Numbered from the stretch's first letter, positions 16,385 to 25,674 are shown. The stretch: DNA of 56,255 nt from Lentilactobacillus rapi DSM 19907 = JCM 15042 (GCF_001436255.1 NZ_AZEI01000022.1:63557-119811), one strand, 5' to 3'. The notes: generated by a model from the sequence alone, not told the origin. Program-made: numbers and translations.

Positions 16385-18436
16385 CTATTTATTGGCTGTT
16401 TCCAAAAGATCACTTTGCTTTAGAATTTTGATGAGTTCCGTTTCACTTGAAGCCTCATACAAGTTATCTAGCCATTTTTTATCCTGTAATTTTTTCATTA
16501 ATAATCCTAAATAGGACAGATGCCGTTGCTCGTCAATTGGGGCTAGACCAATTATGAGTTTGATTTTTTTACTTGGATCCACCAAATCAAAAGGCTGCTT
16601 GAACATAGTGAAACTAATTCCCAATTTATTCACTCCATCATTTGGGGATGCATGAGCTAACATAATGCCATTTCCTAGAGCCATATATGGACCGTGCTTT
16701 TTTGTTAAGGTAATAATTTTATTAACATACTTCGGTTCAATCTGACCATCTTTTTGCAGAGGGGCCATTGAGTACTTAATGGCTTGACCCCAATCCGCAT
16801 TTTGATCAACAAGTTGAACATCATTTGGAAATAAGACAGTTGAATCTTCTGTATTGTTCTTAATGCTTTGATCTTTATGGCTGACGCGTGAGATATAAGT
16901 TTTTAAAGCATCTTTTAACCCATCTGGGTCAACGATTCTCGAATATGTGGAAATAATATCCATCAATGTACCAACATTTATTTGGGGGAGCGTATCGTCA
17001 GTGATTAGATTCGTGCGAACTAATGCTTGATTAATGGTATTCCATTCCGTATCGGATGGGAGTGCTGATACGTGAATAATGGGAATTTCTTTCTTGGGGT
17101 GCAAATGAATGGTACTAATCACGAGTTGAACTTTATCAAGGGTACTATTTTCGTATTGAATCACATTCATTGGGCCAGAGAAATTGACGGTTGGGTAGGT
17201 TGTTTTGAGCTTTCTTAATAGCAATTGGGACGTTCCAATTCCACTTGAGCACACAACAAGAACTTGTCCGGAGCTTGAAACCGTTGAATATGCATTTCTC
17301 AAGACACCACCAAAGTACAATGCAATTAAGGCAACTTCATCGTCAGAAATTTTTTTCTTGAGAAATGCTTCAAATGGTTGAACGGCAATCCTTGTTAGAT
17401 CAAAGGTTTCTTGATAACTCACTTTAATTTGATCAAGACTGGGATGGCGGTAATTAATATTGAATTTAGCTCGATAATAAGTCGAAAGTAAGTGGACAGT
17501 TAAATTGCTTACTAACGAATTCTCGTTTGGATTAATAGAAACACCTGCTACCTCGTTAAACCTTTGAATAATCGAATTTGTAATTGGCTTTAGGGTTTTA
17601 ATCAATGGATCGTCCCAATTTACAAATGAAAATTGGCGTGAATTTACAATCCGGGTTAAATACTCTGCTTCAGAACGATTATGAACACCACTATCTTGGA
17701 GTAAGCTGTTGGCCCAAGTAAATGCAAGTGAAAAATGGGAGTCTGGATTTTTATCAACCAAGTTCATACTTGGATTTTTGACGCGTTTCAAATACCAAGT
17801 GAGATAACATTTAAGCATCACTTTTGCATCATCAGTTAATGAATTGCCAGTTATTTTCTCCAGTAGTTCCAACTGCTTCGGCACAATAGGATTAATTGCG
17901 ATTTTGGTCTGTTGTTCATATATCTGAATAAGATCATCTGAGTTTTCATAGACCCATCGTCTTTTGTCCAGTTCTTCACCTTTGACGGTTTTCCCTTTAT
18001 TGGTGTTAATAATTTCCAAGTGTTGTTTCTTTAAAGTATCTTCAACTGACGACAAGTCTCTGATGATTGTATTTTTTGAGACTGATAAATATGATGAGAG
18101 GTAGGATAAAGACGAATAATTCCGAGAAATTAAAATGAACGGAATGATTAAGGTTCGCTGAACAAGCGTCAAGCCATTAAATACCGGTGCTTCTCGAACG
18201 GTTTGGAGTTCCTTTGCGGTTTCTTCAGGAAGATAATAACCCATATTTTGAATATTCGTAATGCCAAATAACTCATGACTATCCAATTCCTTATTGACTT
18301 TATTAATTAAATAAAAAACACTTCGTCGTGATAAGTGCAACTTATCCATCAAATCGGTTGCTGGGATGAAGGAATCAGATTCCTCTAAAATATTTAAAAG
18401 CTCGTTACCATGTTTGTACTTACTAAATTTAATCAT
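16385..18436 (-). CDS. PRD regulator of MtlR/LicR type (683 aa)
   Basis: A five-module PTS-controlled activator: N-terminal HTH (about 10-60, with LSRRSVFYLINKVNKEL), a second HTH-like part (SKNTIIRDLSSVEDTL near 120-150), two PRD domains (about 170-380), an EIIB-like domain (VVCSSGIGTSQLLL, about 394-407) and a C-terminal EIIA-like domain (about 530-680) with the histidine in GIMLAHASPND. The SD GGAGATT precedes the ATG. Divergent from the ascorbate-type PTS operon at 18587, whose promoter is bracketed by an inverted repeat; inferred to control that operon according to its phosphorylation state. Confidence 0.87.
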   Translation of the reverse strand: MIKFSKYKHGNELLNILEESDSFIPATDLMDKLHLSRRSVFYLINKVNKELDSHELFGITNIQNMGYYLPEETAKELQTVREAPVFNGLTLVQRTLIIPFILISRNYSSLSYLSSYLSVSKNTIIRDLSSVEDTLKKQHLEIINTNKGKTVKGEELDKRRWVYENSDDLIQIYEQQTKIAINPIVPKQLELLEKITGNSLTDDAKVMLKCYLTWYLKRVKNPSMNLVDKNPDSHFSLAFTWANSLLQDSGVHNRSEAEYLTRIVNSRQFSFVNWDDPLIKTLKPITNSIIQRFNEVAGVSINPNENSLVSNLTVHLLSTYYRAKFNINYRHPSLDQIKVSYQETFDLTRIAVQPFEAFLKKKISDDEVALIALYFGGVLRNAYSTVSSSGQVLVVCSSGIGTSQLLLRKLKTTYPTVNFSGPMNVIQYENSTLDKVQLVISTIHLHPKKEIPIIHVSALPSDTEWNTINQALVRTNLITDDTLPQINVGTLMDIISTYSRIVDPDGLKDALKTYISRVSHKDQSIKNNTEDSTVLFPNDVQLVDQNADWGQAIKYSMAPLQKDGQIEPKYVNKIITLTKKHGPYMALGNGIMLAHASPNDGVNKLGISFTMFKQPFDLVDPSKKIKLIIGLAPIDEQRHLSYLGLLMKKLQDKKWLDNLYEASSETELIKILKQSDLLETANK

Positions 18437-18504
18437 TGTTATAATCTCCGCTCAAATAAATTAGCTGTTACAATCTTGCACTTTTTATGATGCTATTATT
18501 GCAC

Positions 18505-18538
18505 TTGTGAAGAGATGAATCAACAGATATACTCTTCA
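18505..18538 (+). promoter_or_regulatory. Promoter and flanking operator of the first ascorbate-type PTS operon
   Basis: -35 TTGTGA (18505-18510), 17-nt spacer, -10 TATACT (18528-18533). An inverted repeat TGAAGAG (18508-18514) / CTCTTCA (18532-18538) overlaps both hexamers, a likely binding site for a repressor or regulator. Confidence 0.6.
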
Positions 18539-18586
18539 TTGTAATCAAGTAAAGATTTAGACGACTATTTTTTGGAGGTGAGAAGT

Positions 18587-19045
18587 TTGCTATCCGATTT
18601 ATTGAATGCGCATACAATACAGGTTGAAGATGGAAGCGCATATACTTGGGAAGATGCTATTCGCAAGGCGGCCCAGCCATTAATTGATCTGAAATTTGTA
18701 GAAACTGCTTATGTTGATTCAATGATTGACGTTGTTAAAGAAGAAGGCCCATATATCAATATTGGACCCCAAGTTGCACTTGCTCATGCGAGACCAAATG
18801 ATAGTGTTCACAAAATTGGATTGTCACTATTAAAGACGAATTCATCAGTAGATTTAGTAAGTGAAGATCATCCTGTGAAACTCTGGTTTGTTTTAGCTGC
18901 AACTGATAGTAATAGCCATTTGAGCGTGATACAACAATTGATGACCGTACTGACCAACAACGATATTCTTAATAAGCTGTTGGAAGCACCAACTGTAGAT
19001 GCTGTGATGGATGCCTTAGATGAGGCTGACGAAGCAGAACAGTAA
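18587..19045 (+). CDS. PTS EIIA component, ascorbate/mannitol type (152 aa)
   Basis: A PTS_EIIA type-2 domain with the active histidine in QVALAHARPNDSV (about residue 66) and the NWED/TWEDAIRKAAQPL opening typical of UlaC-like proteins. TTG at 18587 is chosen because the SD GGAGGTG (18574-18580) lies 6 nt before it; the farther TTG at 18572 overlaps that SD. First gene of an operon with EIIB, EIIC, transketolase, Enzyme I and RpiA. It phosphorylates EIIB at 19085. Confidence 0.85.
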   Translation: MLSDLLNAHTIQVEDGSAYTWEDAIRKAAQPLIDLKFVETAYVDSMIDVVKEEGPYINIGPQVALAHARPNDSVHKIGLSLLKTNSSVDLVSEDHPVKLWFVLAATDSNSHLSVIQQLMTVLTNNDILNKLLEAPTVDAVMDALDEADEAEQ

Positions 19046-19084
19046 TTGATAATTTGATACTTGATAAATTTAGGAGGAACAATT

Positions 19085-19390
19085 ATGAAAATTTTAGCTG
19101 TTTGCCAAAGTGGTTTAGGAACAAGCTTTATGGTTCAGATGAATATCCAATCAATATTGAAAGATGAAAACGTTGATACCAGTGATATCCAAGTAGATCA
19201 TTCTGATGTTGGTAGTGCTTCAGCTAACGCAGCCGACTATTTCTTTGTAGAATCAACACTTGCTAATGCTGTAGGTTCACTTCCAAAAGATAAAGTTGTT
19301 CTACTGAAGAGCTTAATTGACAAGAATGAAACTAAAGAACATGTTAACGATATTTTAGATAGAGAAAACATTAAATACGATGCTAAGTAG
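19085..19390 (+). CDS. PTS EIIB component, ascorbate type (101 aa)
   Basis: A small EIIB with the phospho-cysteine loop MKILAVCQSGLGTSFMVQMN (cysteine at residue 7), a hallmark of the UlaB/SgaB family. ATG at 19085 follows the SD AGGAGG; an upstream TTG would place that SD inside the gene. Functions with the UlaA-like EIIC at 19420. Confidence 0.88.
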   Translation: MKILAVCQSGLGTSFMVQMNIQSILKDENVDTSDIQVDHSDVGSASANAADYFFVESTLANAVGSLPKDKVVLLKSLIDKNETKEHVNDILDRENIKYDAK

Positions 19391-19419
19391 GCTGGCAGTC
19401 GTTATGGGGGTCCTAAGTT

Positions 19420-20793
19420 ATGAAGGCAATATTAAATTTATTTGTTAGTATTGCGACTCAACCAGCCATTCTGGTTGCCTTGATCGCGATGCTAGGATTA
19501 TTACTTCAAAAGAAAAAGAGTACAGAAGTTATTCAAGGAACAATCAAAACATTTGCAGGTTTCCTTGTTCTGATCGGTGGTGCTGGAATTTTAAGTAATT
19601 CCCTAACACCTTTTGCCTCAATGTTCAAGTTTGCACTGCATGTTCAAGGGGTTGTACCAAGTAATGAAGCCGTGGTTGCCATTGCTTTAGTAAAGTACGG
19701 AACAACAACTGCATTGATTATGTTAGTAGGTATGATCGTTAATGTCTTGTTGGCAAGATTTACACGATTCAAGTACATTTTCTTGACTGGACAAGCAATG
19801 CTTTATGTTTCATGTTTGACAGCCGTTATCTTAGTAAGCGCACACCTTGGCCGAGGATGGGAAACGATCGTATTAGGTGGAATTTTCGAAGGTACTTTGC
19901 TTACTGTAACACCAGCTCTATGTCAGCCATTTATGCGTAAAATTACCGGTGGTGATGAAGTTGCCATGGGGCATACAGGTAACATTGGCTATGCTATTTC
20001 TGGATTGATGGGCAAGTGGTTCGGAGATCCTAAGAAGAGTACAGAAGACCTAAACATTCCAAAGAGCTTAGGGTTCTTACGTGATTCAACCGTTTCAATC
20101 ACATTGTTGATGGGAATTGTTTATATTATTTTAGCTATTATAGCTGGTCCACAATTTGTTGAGAAAAACTTGAGTGCCGGAAATAACTATATTATTTACG
20201 CGATCATTCAAGCTGGTACATTCGCAGCCGGATTTGTTGTTGTGCTTCAAGGTGTACGTATGATTTTGGGCGAAATCATTCCAGCATTTCAAGGAATTGC
20301 TCAAAAACTTGTACCAAACTCAAAACCAGCTCTTGATGTTCCTATCATTTTCCCATACGCACCAAATGCTGTTTTATTGGGATTCTTCGTTAGTTTCATT
20401 GTTGGTACCTTATCAATGTTTGGCATGATTGCCATGGGAACTACTGTTATTATTCCTGGAGTTGTAGGTCATTTCTTCTGTGGCGCCGCAGCCGGTATTT
20501 ACGGGAACGCTGCTGGTGGTCGTCGTGGAGCGATCATCGGTGCAACTGTTAACAGTTTGATTATTAGCTGGTTGCCATTGTTTATTCTTCCAGTTCTTGG
20601 TGGGTTGAAACTAGCAGCATCGACGTTTGCCGATACAGATTACTTGATCCCAGGGATTTTACTAGGAAACTTAGGTGGATTCGGTAAAATTGCGGTTGTT
20701 GTTGGAATTTTAGGCTTCTTCGCTTGCGTTCTTATCCTCAGCGCAATTCTTACTCAGAGAGCAAAATCTAAAGCAAAACAAGCACAAGATTAA
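19420..20793 (+). CDS. PTS EIIC permease, UlaA/SgaT ascorbate family (457 aa)
   Basis: A polytopic membrane protein with about ten to eleven hydrophobic segments. UlaA hallmarks: LLLQKKKSTEVIQGTIKT near the N-terminus (about 27-44), MGHTGNIGYAISGLMGKWFGD (about 182-201, quoted in part) and FPYAPNAVLLGF (about 308-319). The family imports L-ascorbate and, in some bacteria, pentitols or other C5/C6 acids, phosphorylating them on entry. The operon adds transketolase and RpiA rather than UlaD/E/F, so ascorbate is possible but a pentose-type substrate should also be considered. Confidence 0.87.
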   Translation: MKAILNLFVSIATQPAILVALIAMLGLLLQKKKSTEVIQGTIKTFAGFLVLIGGAGILSNSLTPFASMFKFALHVQGVVPSNEAVVAIALVKYGTTTALIMLVGMIVNVLLARFTRFKYIFLTGQAMLYVSCLTAVILVSAHLGRGWETIVLGGIFEGTLLTVTPALCQPFMRKITGGDEVAMGHTGNIGYAISGLMGKWFGDPKKSTEDLNIPKSLGFLRDSTVSITLLMGIVYIILAIIAGPQFVEKNLSAGNNYIIYAIIQAGTFAAGFVVVLQGVRMILGEIIPAFQGIAQKLVPNSKPALDVPIIFPYAPNAVLLGFFVSFIVGTLSMFGMIAMGTTVIIPGVVGHFFCGAAAGIYGNAAGGRRGAIIGATVNSLIISWLPLFILPVLGGLKLAASTFADTDYLIPGILLGNLGGFGKIAVVVGILGFFACVLILSAILTQRAKSKAKQAQD

Positions 20794-20827
20794 TGCACCA
20801 ACATAACGGACAATAGGAGGTAATTTA

Positions 20828-22801
20828 ATGAATTCGTCGAATGAAATGAAAGCGGTGAATGCAATACGGTTCTTAAGTATTGACATGATTGAAAAGGCCA
20901 AGAGTGGTCATCCGGGGTTGCCCATTGATGCCGCCCCAATGGCATATGTCCTTTGGGAGAAGCTGATGAACTTTAATCCCAAAGATCCTCAATGGTTAAA
21001 CCGTGATCGATTCGTACTTTCAGCAGGACATGGTTCAGCTTTGCTCTACAGTTTGTTATATTTCAATCAATATCATGTTTCTATTGATGATATTAAGCAA
21101 TTCCGTCAGCTAGGTTCACTAACTCCAGGACATCCAGAATATGGTCATACTGAAGGGGTGGATGCTACCACTGGCCCGTTAGCCCAAGGGCTTGGGATGG
21201 CTGTTGGAATGGCAATTGCCGAACGTCATCTGGCCAACTTGTACAATCGTCCAAGTTATAAAATTATTGATCATTATACCTATGCATTGGTAGGTGATGG
21301 TGACTTGATGGAAGGCCTGAGTCATGAAGCTTTGAATATTGCTGGAGATAAAAAGCTTGGCAAGTTGATTGTCCTTTATGATTCAAACGACATTTCATTA
21401 GATGGCCCATTAAGCCTAAGTACTGAAGAAAATGTTGAAGAACGCGTTAAGGCAGCCGGTTGGGATTATAGCTATGTGAAAGATGGCAATGATTTGGAAG
21501 CGCTTGAAGCTGCGATTAAATCTGCAAAGCGAACTGACCAGCCTTCGTTCATTGAAGTTAAAACGATCATTGGTTATGGAACACCACTTGCTGGAACCAA
21601 TAAAGTTCATGGTGCGGCAATGGGGCCTGAAAACGTTGAAAAAACGCGAGAAAACTATGGTTGGGATTTAGCACCCTTTGAATTCTCTCAGGATATCTAT
21701 GATATCTATGATAATTATGTCAACTTAAAGAGTGTTAACTACAGTGACTGGAAAGACTTATTTGATAAGTATTCTTATGAGTACCCGGCAGAAGCCGGCC
21801 AACTCAAGGCCAAAAAGCTCGATACCAAGAGCATTGAAACATCTTACAAACCAGGAAATGAAATCGCTACCCGGGTTGCTAGCTCAGAATTACTGCAACA
21901 GATTGCTGATAAGAACCCGCAATTCTGGGGTGGCGCAGCCGACCTATCTTCATCCAATAAGACTTATCTGACGGATGATGGCGATTTTACAGATGAGAAT
22001 CCTAGCGGACGAAATATTTTCTTTGGTGTTCGGGAGTTCGGAATGGGGGCTGCAGTTAATGGAATTAACCTCCATGGGGGAAGCCGGGCATTTGGAAGCA
22101 CTTTCTTCGTATTTAGTGATTACATGAAAGCTGCCATTCGACTGGCCGCTATTCAACACTTACCATCGATCTTCATCTATTCTCACGATTCGTTAGCTGT
22201 TGGTGAAGATGGTCCAACTCATGAACCAATTGAACAATTAGTTGGTTTACGAGCCATCCCGAATGTTAATGTGATCCGGCCAGCAGATGCCAACGAGACG
22301 GTGGCTGCTTGGAAGGTCATTGGGGACACCACGGATAAACCCAATATATTGGTAACATCACGGCAGAAGTTACCTGTATTAAAAGAAACGCTTAATGCAC
22401 CAGTTGATAAGGGTGGTTATATCCTGTCAGATTCGAACAGCACCACTCCAGATGGGATCTTAATTGCCAGTGGCTCCGAGGTTCACCTTGCATTAGAAGC
22501 CCAAGACAAATTGAACGAACAAAACTTTGATGTTCGAGTTGTTTCGATGCCAAGTATTGAGCTATTTAATCGTCAGTCACAAGATTATAAGGATTCGGTT
22601 CTGCCGCCAGATGTTGAACATCGGGTTGCGATTGAAATGGGAACCAGCTTCGTTTGGTCACAATTTACCGGCCTTAAAGGTGCAATTATAGGTGTTGATC
22701 GATTCGGAGCTAGTGGAAAAGGCCCACAAGTTGTTGATAGCTATGGCTTTAACACTGAAAATATTGTTAAAACGTTCAAAAAACTATGGAATAAATTTTA
22801 A
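20828..22801 (+). CDS. tkt: Transketolase (657 aa)
   Basis: A full-length thiamine-diphosphate enzyme of the pentose phosphate pathway: N-terminal KSGHPGLPIDAAPMAYVLW, thiamine-binding GDGDLMEGLSHEALNIAG (about 157-174), and the C-terminal VFSDYMKAAIRLAAIQHLP and YSHDSLAVGEDGPTHEP regions. The SD AGGAGG precedes the ATG, 34 nt after the EIIC stop. It interconverts pentose phosphates with fructose 6-phosphate, glyceraldehyde 3-phosphate and erythrose 4-phosphate. Placement inside a PTS operon implies that the imported sugar enters metabolism as a pentose phosphate. In a phosphoketolase-using organism this copy may be dedicated to this pathway. Confidence 0.92.
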   Translation: MNSSNEMKAVNAIRFLSIDMIEKAKSGHPGLPIDAAPMAYVLWEKLMNFNPKDPQWLNRDRFVLSAGHGSALLYSLLYFNQYHVSIDDIKQFRQLGSLTPGHPEYGHTEGVDATTGPLAQGLGMAVGMAIAERHLANLYNRPSYKIIDHYTYALVGDGDLMEGLSHEALNIAGDKKLGKLIVLYDSNDISLDGPLSLSTEENVEERVKAAGWDYSYVKDGNDLEALEAAIKSAKRTDQPSFIEVKTIIGYGTPLAGTNKVHGAAMGPENVEKTRENYGWDLAPFEFSQDIYDIYDNYVNLKSVNYSDWKDLFDKYSYEYPAEAGQLKAKKLDTKSIETSYKPGNEIATRVASSELLQQIADKNPQFWGGAADLSSSNKTYLTDDGDFTDENPSGRNIFFGVREFGMGAAVNGINLHGGSRAFGSTFFVFSDYMKAAIRLAAIQHLPSIFIYSHDSLAVGEDGPTHEPIEQLVGLRAIPNVNVIRPADANETVAAWKVIGDTTDKPNILVTSRQKLPVLKETLNAPVDKGGYILSDSNSTTPDGILIASGSEVHLALEAQDKLNEQNFDVRVVSMPSIELFNRQSQDYKDSVLPPDVEHRVAIEMGTSFVWSQFTGLKGAIIGVDRFGASGKGPQVVDSYGFNTENIVKTFKKLWNKF

Positions 22802-22827
22802 ATAATAGCTTAGAAAGGGGGATCATT

Positions 22828-24561
22828 ATGTCTAAGACAATTAGTGGCATTGCTGCCAGTGATGGAATTGGTATTGCTAAAGCTTACCTGTTAGTTGACC
22901 CGGATTTAAGTTTTGAAAAGCAGACGATTTCCGATGTTGATGCTGAGATCAAACGAATTCATGATTCCTTTAATGCATCAACCGCGGAATTACAAAAGAT
23001 TAAAGAAAATGCGAAAGCAAGTCTTGGCGATGAAGAAGTCGCCGTATTCGACGCCCACATCGCCATGTTATCCGACCCAGACATGATCAAACAAATTGAA
23101 GATGAGATCAAAAATGATAAGGTGAATGCAGAACAGGCCTTGACTGATGTCACGACTAATTTTGCTGAAACTTTAGCAGCCATGAAGGATAACAAGTATA
23201 TGCAGGAACGGGCGGCTGACGTCAAAGACGTTGCCAAACGAGCTTTGAGCCACTTGCTGGGTAAGGAATTACCCAACTTGGCCTCGATTAACAGCCCTGT
23301 AATCATCGTTGCCCATGAAATTACGCCTTCGGATACATCACAGATGAACAAGAAGTACATCAAAGGAATGATCACTGATATGGGTGGTCGAACGAGTCAT
23401 TCGGCAATCATGTCACGAACCTTGGAGATTCCAGCTGTTGTCGGTTCTGAAACCGCAACTTCAGAAATTTCCAATGGTGACCAACTCATTCTTGACGGTC
23501 TGAACGGGGTTGCGATTGTTGCTCCTTCTCAAGAAGAAGTAAATGATTATGAGCAAAAGGCTAAGCACTTCGCTGCTCAACGGGCAGAATGGGCTAAGTT
23601 AGTTGATGCCCCATCCGTTTCTAAAGATGGCAAAGAGTTTGAAATTGCTGCTAATATTGGGACTCCGGCAGATATGGACGATGTCCACAAAGCTGGTGCT
23701 GATGCAGTTGGGTTGTTCCGAACCGAGTTTCTTTATATGGATAGCGATGCGTTACCAACCGAAGATCAGCAATTTAATGCCTATAAAACAGTTGCTGAAT
23801 CCATGAATGGCAAGCCGGTCGTTATTCGAACGATGGATATTGGTGGTGACAAACCATTGCCATACCTGCCATTACCAGAAGAAATGAACCCATTTTTGGG
23901 CTACCGGGCCATTCGGATTTCCTTGGATCGGCAGAATATCTTCCGAACTCAGTTGCGTGCTTTAATTCGGGCATCCAAGTATGGCCAAATCCGAATTATG
24001 TTCCCAATGATTGCAACGCTTGACGAATTCCGAAAAGCCAAGAAAGTCTTTATGGAAGAGAAACAAAACCTTCAAAAAGATGATCCTAAAATTGGTGACG
24101 ATATCAAGCTTGGTATCATGATTGAAATTCCAGCGGCAGCGATCTTTGCTGATCAATTTGCCAAGGAAGTTGATTTCTTCAGTATTGGAACCAATGATTT
24201 GATTCAGTATTCATTTGCTGCCGACCGTGGTAATGATGCAGTGTCATATCTGTATCAACCATTGAATCCAGCATTATTGAGATTAATCAAGCACGTCATT
24301 GATTCAGCTCATGCAGAAGGTAAAATTGCTGCAATGTGTGGTGAAATGGCCGGCGACCAACGGGCATTGCCACTCTTGCTGGGCATGGGGCTTGATGAAT
24401 ACTCAATGAGTGCCAGTTCCATTTTAAGGTCTCGAAGCCAGATGAGAGGCCTGACGACAGACGAATGCGCCGCAATTGTTGACGAAGTCCTCGCTAAGTG
24501 CCAAACAGCGGACGAAGTTGAAACACTTGTGAACAGCCGCCTATCGGGTGTTACCCAGTAA
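22828..24561 (+). CDS. ptsI: PTS Enzyme I (577 aa)
   Basis: Phosphoenolpyruvate-protein phosphotransferase, the first enzyme of every PTS cascade. The phosphohistidine lies in GGRTSHSAIMSR (His at about 191), the PEP-binding barrel has FRTEFLYMD and IRTMDIGGDKPL, and the C-terminal dimer domain has the active-site loop AMCGEMAGD. Full length. Normally ptsI follows ptsH (HPr), but here no ptsH is present: the gene is in an ascorbate-type PTS operon between transketolase and rpiA. Either this is a second EI or the genome's only one was recruited to this operon. SD AAAGGGGG. Confidence 0.93.
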   Translation: MSKTISGIAASDGIGIAKAYLLVDPDLSFEKQTISDVDAEIKRIHDSFNASTAELQKIKENAKASLGDEEVAVFDAHIAMLSDPDMIKQIEDEIKNDKVNAEQALTDVTTNFAETLAAMKDNKYMQERAADVKDVAKRALSHLLGKELPNLASINSPVIIVAHEITPSDTSQMNKKYIKGMITDMGGRTSHSAIMSRTLEIPAVVGSETATSEISNGDQLILDGLNGVAIVAPSQEEVNDYEQKAKHFAAQRAEWAKLVDAPSVSKDGKEFEIAANIGTPADMDDVHKAGADAVGLFRTEFLYMDSDALPTEDQQFNAYKTVAESMNGKPVVIRTMDIGGDKPLPYLPLPEEMNPFLGYRAIRISLDRQNIFRTQLRALIRASKYGQIRIMFPMIATLDEFRKAKKVFMEEKQNLQKDDPKIGDDIKLGIMIEIPAAAIFADQFAKEVDFFSIGTNDLIQYSFAADRGNDAVSYLYQPLNPALLRLIKHVIDSAHAEGKIAAMCGEMAGDQRALPLLLGMGLDEYSMSASSILRSRSQMRGLTTDECAAIVDEVLAKCQTADEVETLVNSRLSGVTQ

Positions 24562-24583
24562 TATTCAGCAACAGTCATACCAG

Positions 24584-24634
24584 CAAGAGGTTGAAACAAA
24601 TTTGAATTCAATTAGAATTTGTTTCAACCTCTTG
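24584..24634. repeat. Perfect 19-bp inverted repeat between ptsI and rpiA
   Basis: Arms 24584-24602 and 24616-24634 are exact reverse complements around a 13-nt loop (sequence begins CAAGAGGTTGAAACAAATT). There is no T-run downstream, so it is not a classical terminator; it may act as an mRNA stabiliser or attenuator, lowering rpiA relative to ptsI. Confidence 0.8.
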
Positions 24635-24666
24635 TTGTACATAAAAAAGCAAAGGAGAGGTTCAAG

Positions 24667-25350
24667 ATGACTCATCAAGATGAATTAAAAAAATTAGTTG
24701 GTGAAGAAGCTGTCAAATTTATTGAAAATAATACGGTAGTTGGATTAGGCACGGGATCAACTGTTAAATTCATGGTTGATGCACTGGGCAAACGAGTAAA
24801 AGATGAAGGGTTATCAATCATTGGAGTTCCGACCTCTGAACGGACTAAACAGCAAGCAAACAGCTTAGGAATCATAACTAAGGGAATTGATGAAGTCGAC
24901 CACATCGATTTAACCATCGACGGTGCCGATCAGATTGACAAGAATTTCCAGGGAATTAAAGGTGGTGGCGGCGCTCATTTGTGGGAAAAAATTGTTGCCA
25001 TCAATTCTGATAAAAATATGTGGATCGTTGATGAAAGTAAAATGGCTGATCACTTGGGTTCGTTTCCGCTGCCACTTGAAGTAATTCCTTATGGTAGTCA
25101 GCAGCTCTTTAAGCGCTTAAAAGACAAGGGTTATTCCCCTGAGTTTCGGATAAAGGATGGTCATCACGTCAAAACTGATTCAGATAATGATATTATTGAT
25201 TTGCACCTGCATGAAATTGATCATCCTCAAGAAATTGCCAACACTTTAGATCACATGACAGGGATTGTGGAACATGGTCTGTTCCTGGACATAGTGAATA
25301 CAGTAATTGTCGGGCATGAAGATGGACCAGAGGTTTTACATGCAAGGTAG
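24667..25350 (+). CDS. rpiA: Ribose-5-phosphate isomerase A (227 aa)
   Basis: Interconverts ribose 5-phosphate and ribulose 5-phosphate. RpiA motifs: [13 protein letters not shown] (phosphate loop, about 28-40), [21 protein letters not shown] (about 81-91), [11 protein letters not shown] and [10 protein letters not shown]. The SD AAAGGAGAGG precedes ATG 24667. Last gene of the ascorbate-type PTS operon, behind the 19-bp inverted repeat. With transketolase it feeds pentose phosphates into central metabolism. Two features may be variant: HL in the [10 protein letters not shown] loop, where other RpiA proteins often have AL. Confidence 0.92.
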   Translation: MTHQDELKKLVGEEAVKFIENNTVVGLGTGSTVKFMVDALGKRVKDEGLSIIGVPTSERTKQQANSLGIITKGIDEVDHIDLTIDGADQIDKNFQGIKGGGGAHLWEKIVAINSDKNMWIVDESKMADHLGSFPLPLEVIPYGSQQLFKRLKDKGYSPEFRIKDGHHVKTDSDNDIIDLHLHEIDHPQEIANTLDHMTGIVEHGLFLDIVNTVIVGHEDGPEVLHAR

Positions 25351-25482
25351 TGGGATAAAACTTACAATAAGTTCAGCGCTCAATTAACCCCAAACGCATC
25401 AAATAACATTTATCAAGAGGTCAGTAATCATGACCAAAATCGGCTCAAAGATTTTGCTAACCATAATGCAGAAGTCAAATAA
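25351..25482 (+). pseudogene. Possible coding remnant after rpiA
   Basis: In the same frame as rpiA, directly after its stop, 43 codons stay open and end at TAA 25480-25482, with protein-like composition (ending NRLKDFANHNAEVK). There is no start or SD. It may be the tail of a decayed gene, or chance. Nothing else is seen between rpiA and the antitoxin RNA promoter. Confidence 0.25.
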
Positions 25483-25535
25483 CCAATGCCAGAATCTGAT
25501 CTAGGCATGAAACGTTAGCCAGTTTTAATTAGGTA

Positions 25536-25544
25536 TGCTACAAT
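25536..25544 (+). promoter_or_regulatory. Extended -10 promoter of the antisense RNA
   Basis: TGC followed by TACAAT (25539-25544), an extended -10; the -35 is weak (TTAGCC at 25515-25520). The predicted transcript starts near 25551. Confidence 0.45.
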
Positions 25545-25550
25545 AAAGAA

Positions 25551-25674
25551 GAAAAAGGAAGCCTTGGATTAACAGGGCTTCCTATACAAGCCGCTTCAAA
25601 GGCGGTGGCATTAGCTAACTAAACGATACTGTCGTCCCGTAACTCGCCAAAGTTATGATCGGGGCGGCTTTTTT
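25551..25674 (+). ncRNA. Predicted antisense antitoxin RNA of a type I toxin-antitoxin system
   Basis: A plus-strand RNA of about 124 nt is inferred from the extended -10 at 25536-25544 and a strong terminator: GTCGTCCC (25631-25638) pairs with GGGGCGGC (25661-25668), with an inner TAACT/AGTTA helix, then TTTTTT. The RNA is complementary to the 3' untranslated region and last codon of the toxin on the opposite strand, the arrangement seen in TxpA/RatA and other Gram-positive type I systems. It also contains GGCGGTGGC (25601-25609), whose complement is present in the toxin mRNA 3' region and whose identical copy is near the toxin mRNA 5' end. Confidence 0.6.
25552..25582 (-). terminator. Terminator of the toxin mRNA
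   Basis: On the minus strand GGAAGCC pairs with GGCTTCC (plus coordinates 25576-25582 and 25557-25563) and is followed by TTTTT. The toxin transcript would therefore overlap the antisense RNA over its full length. Confidence 0.65.
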
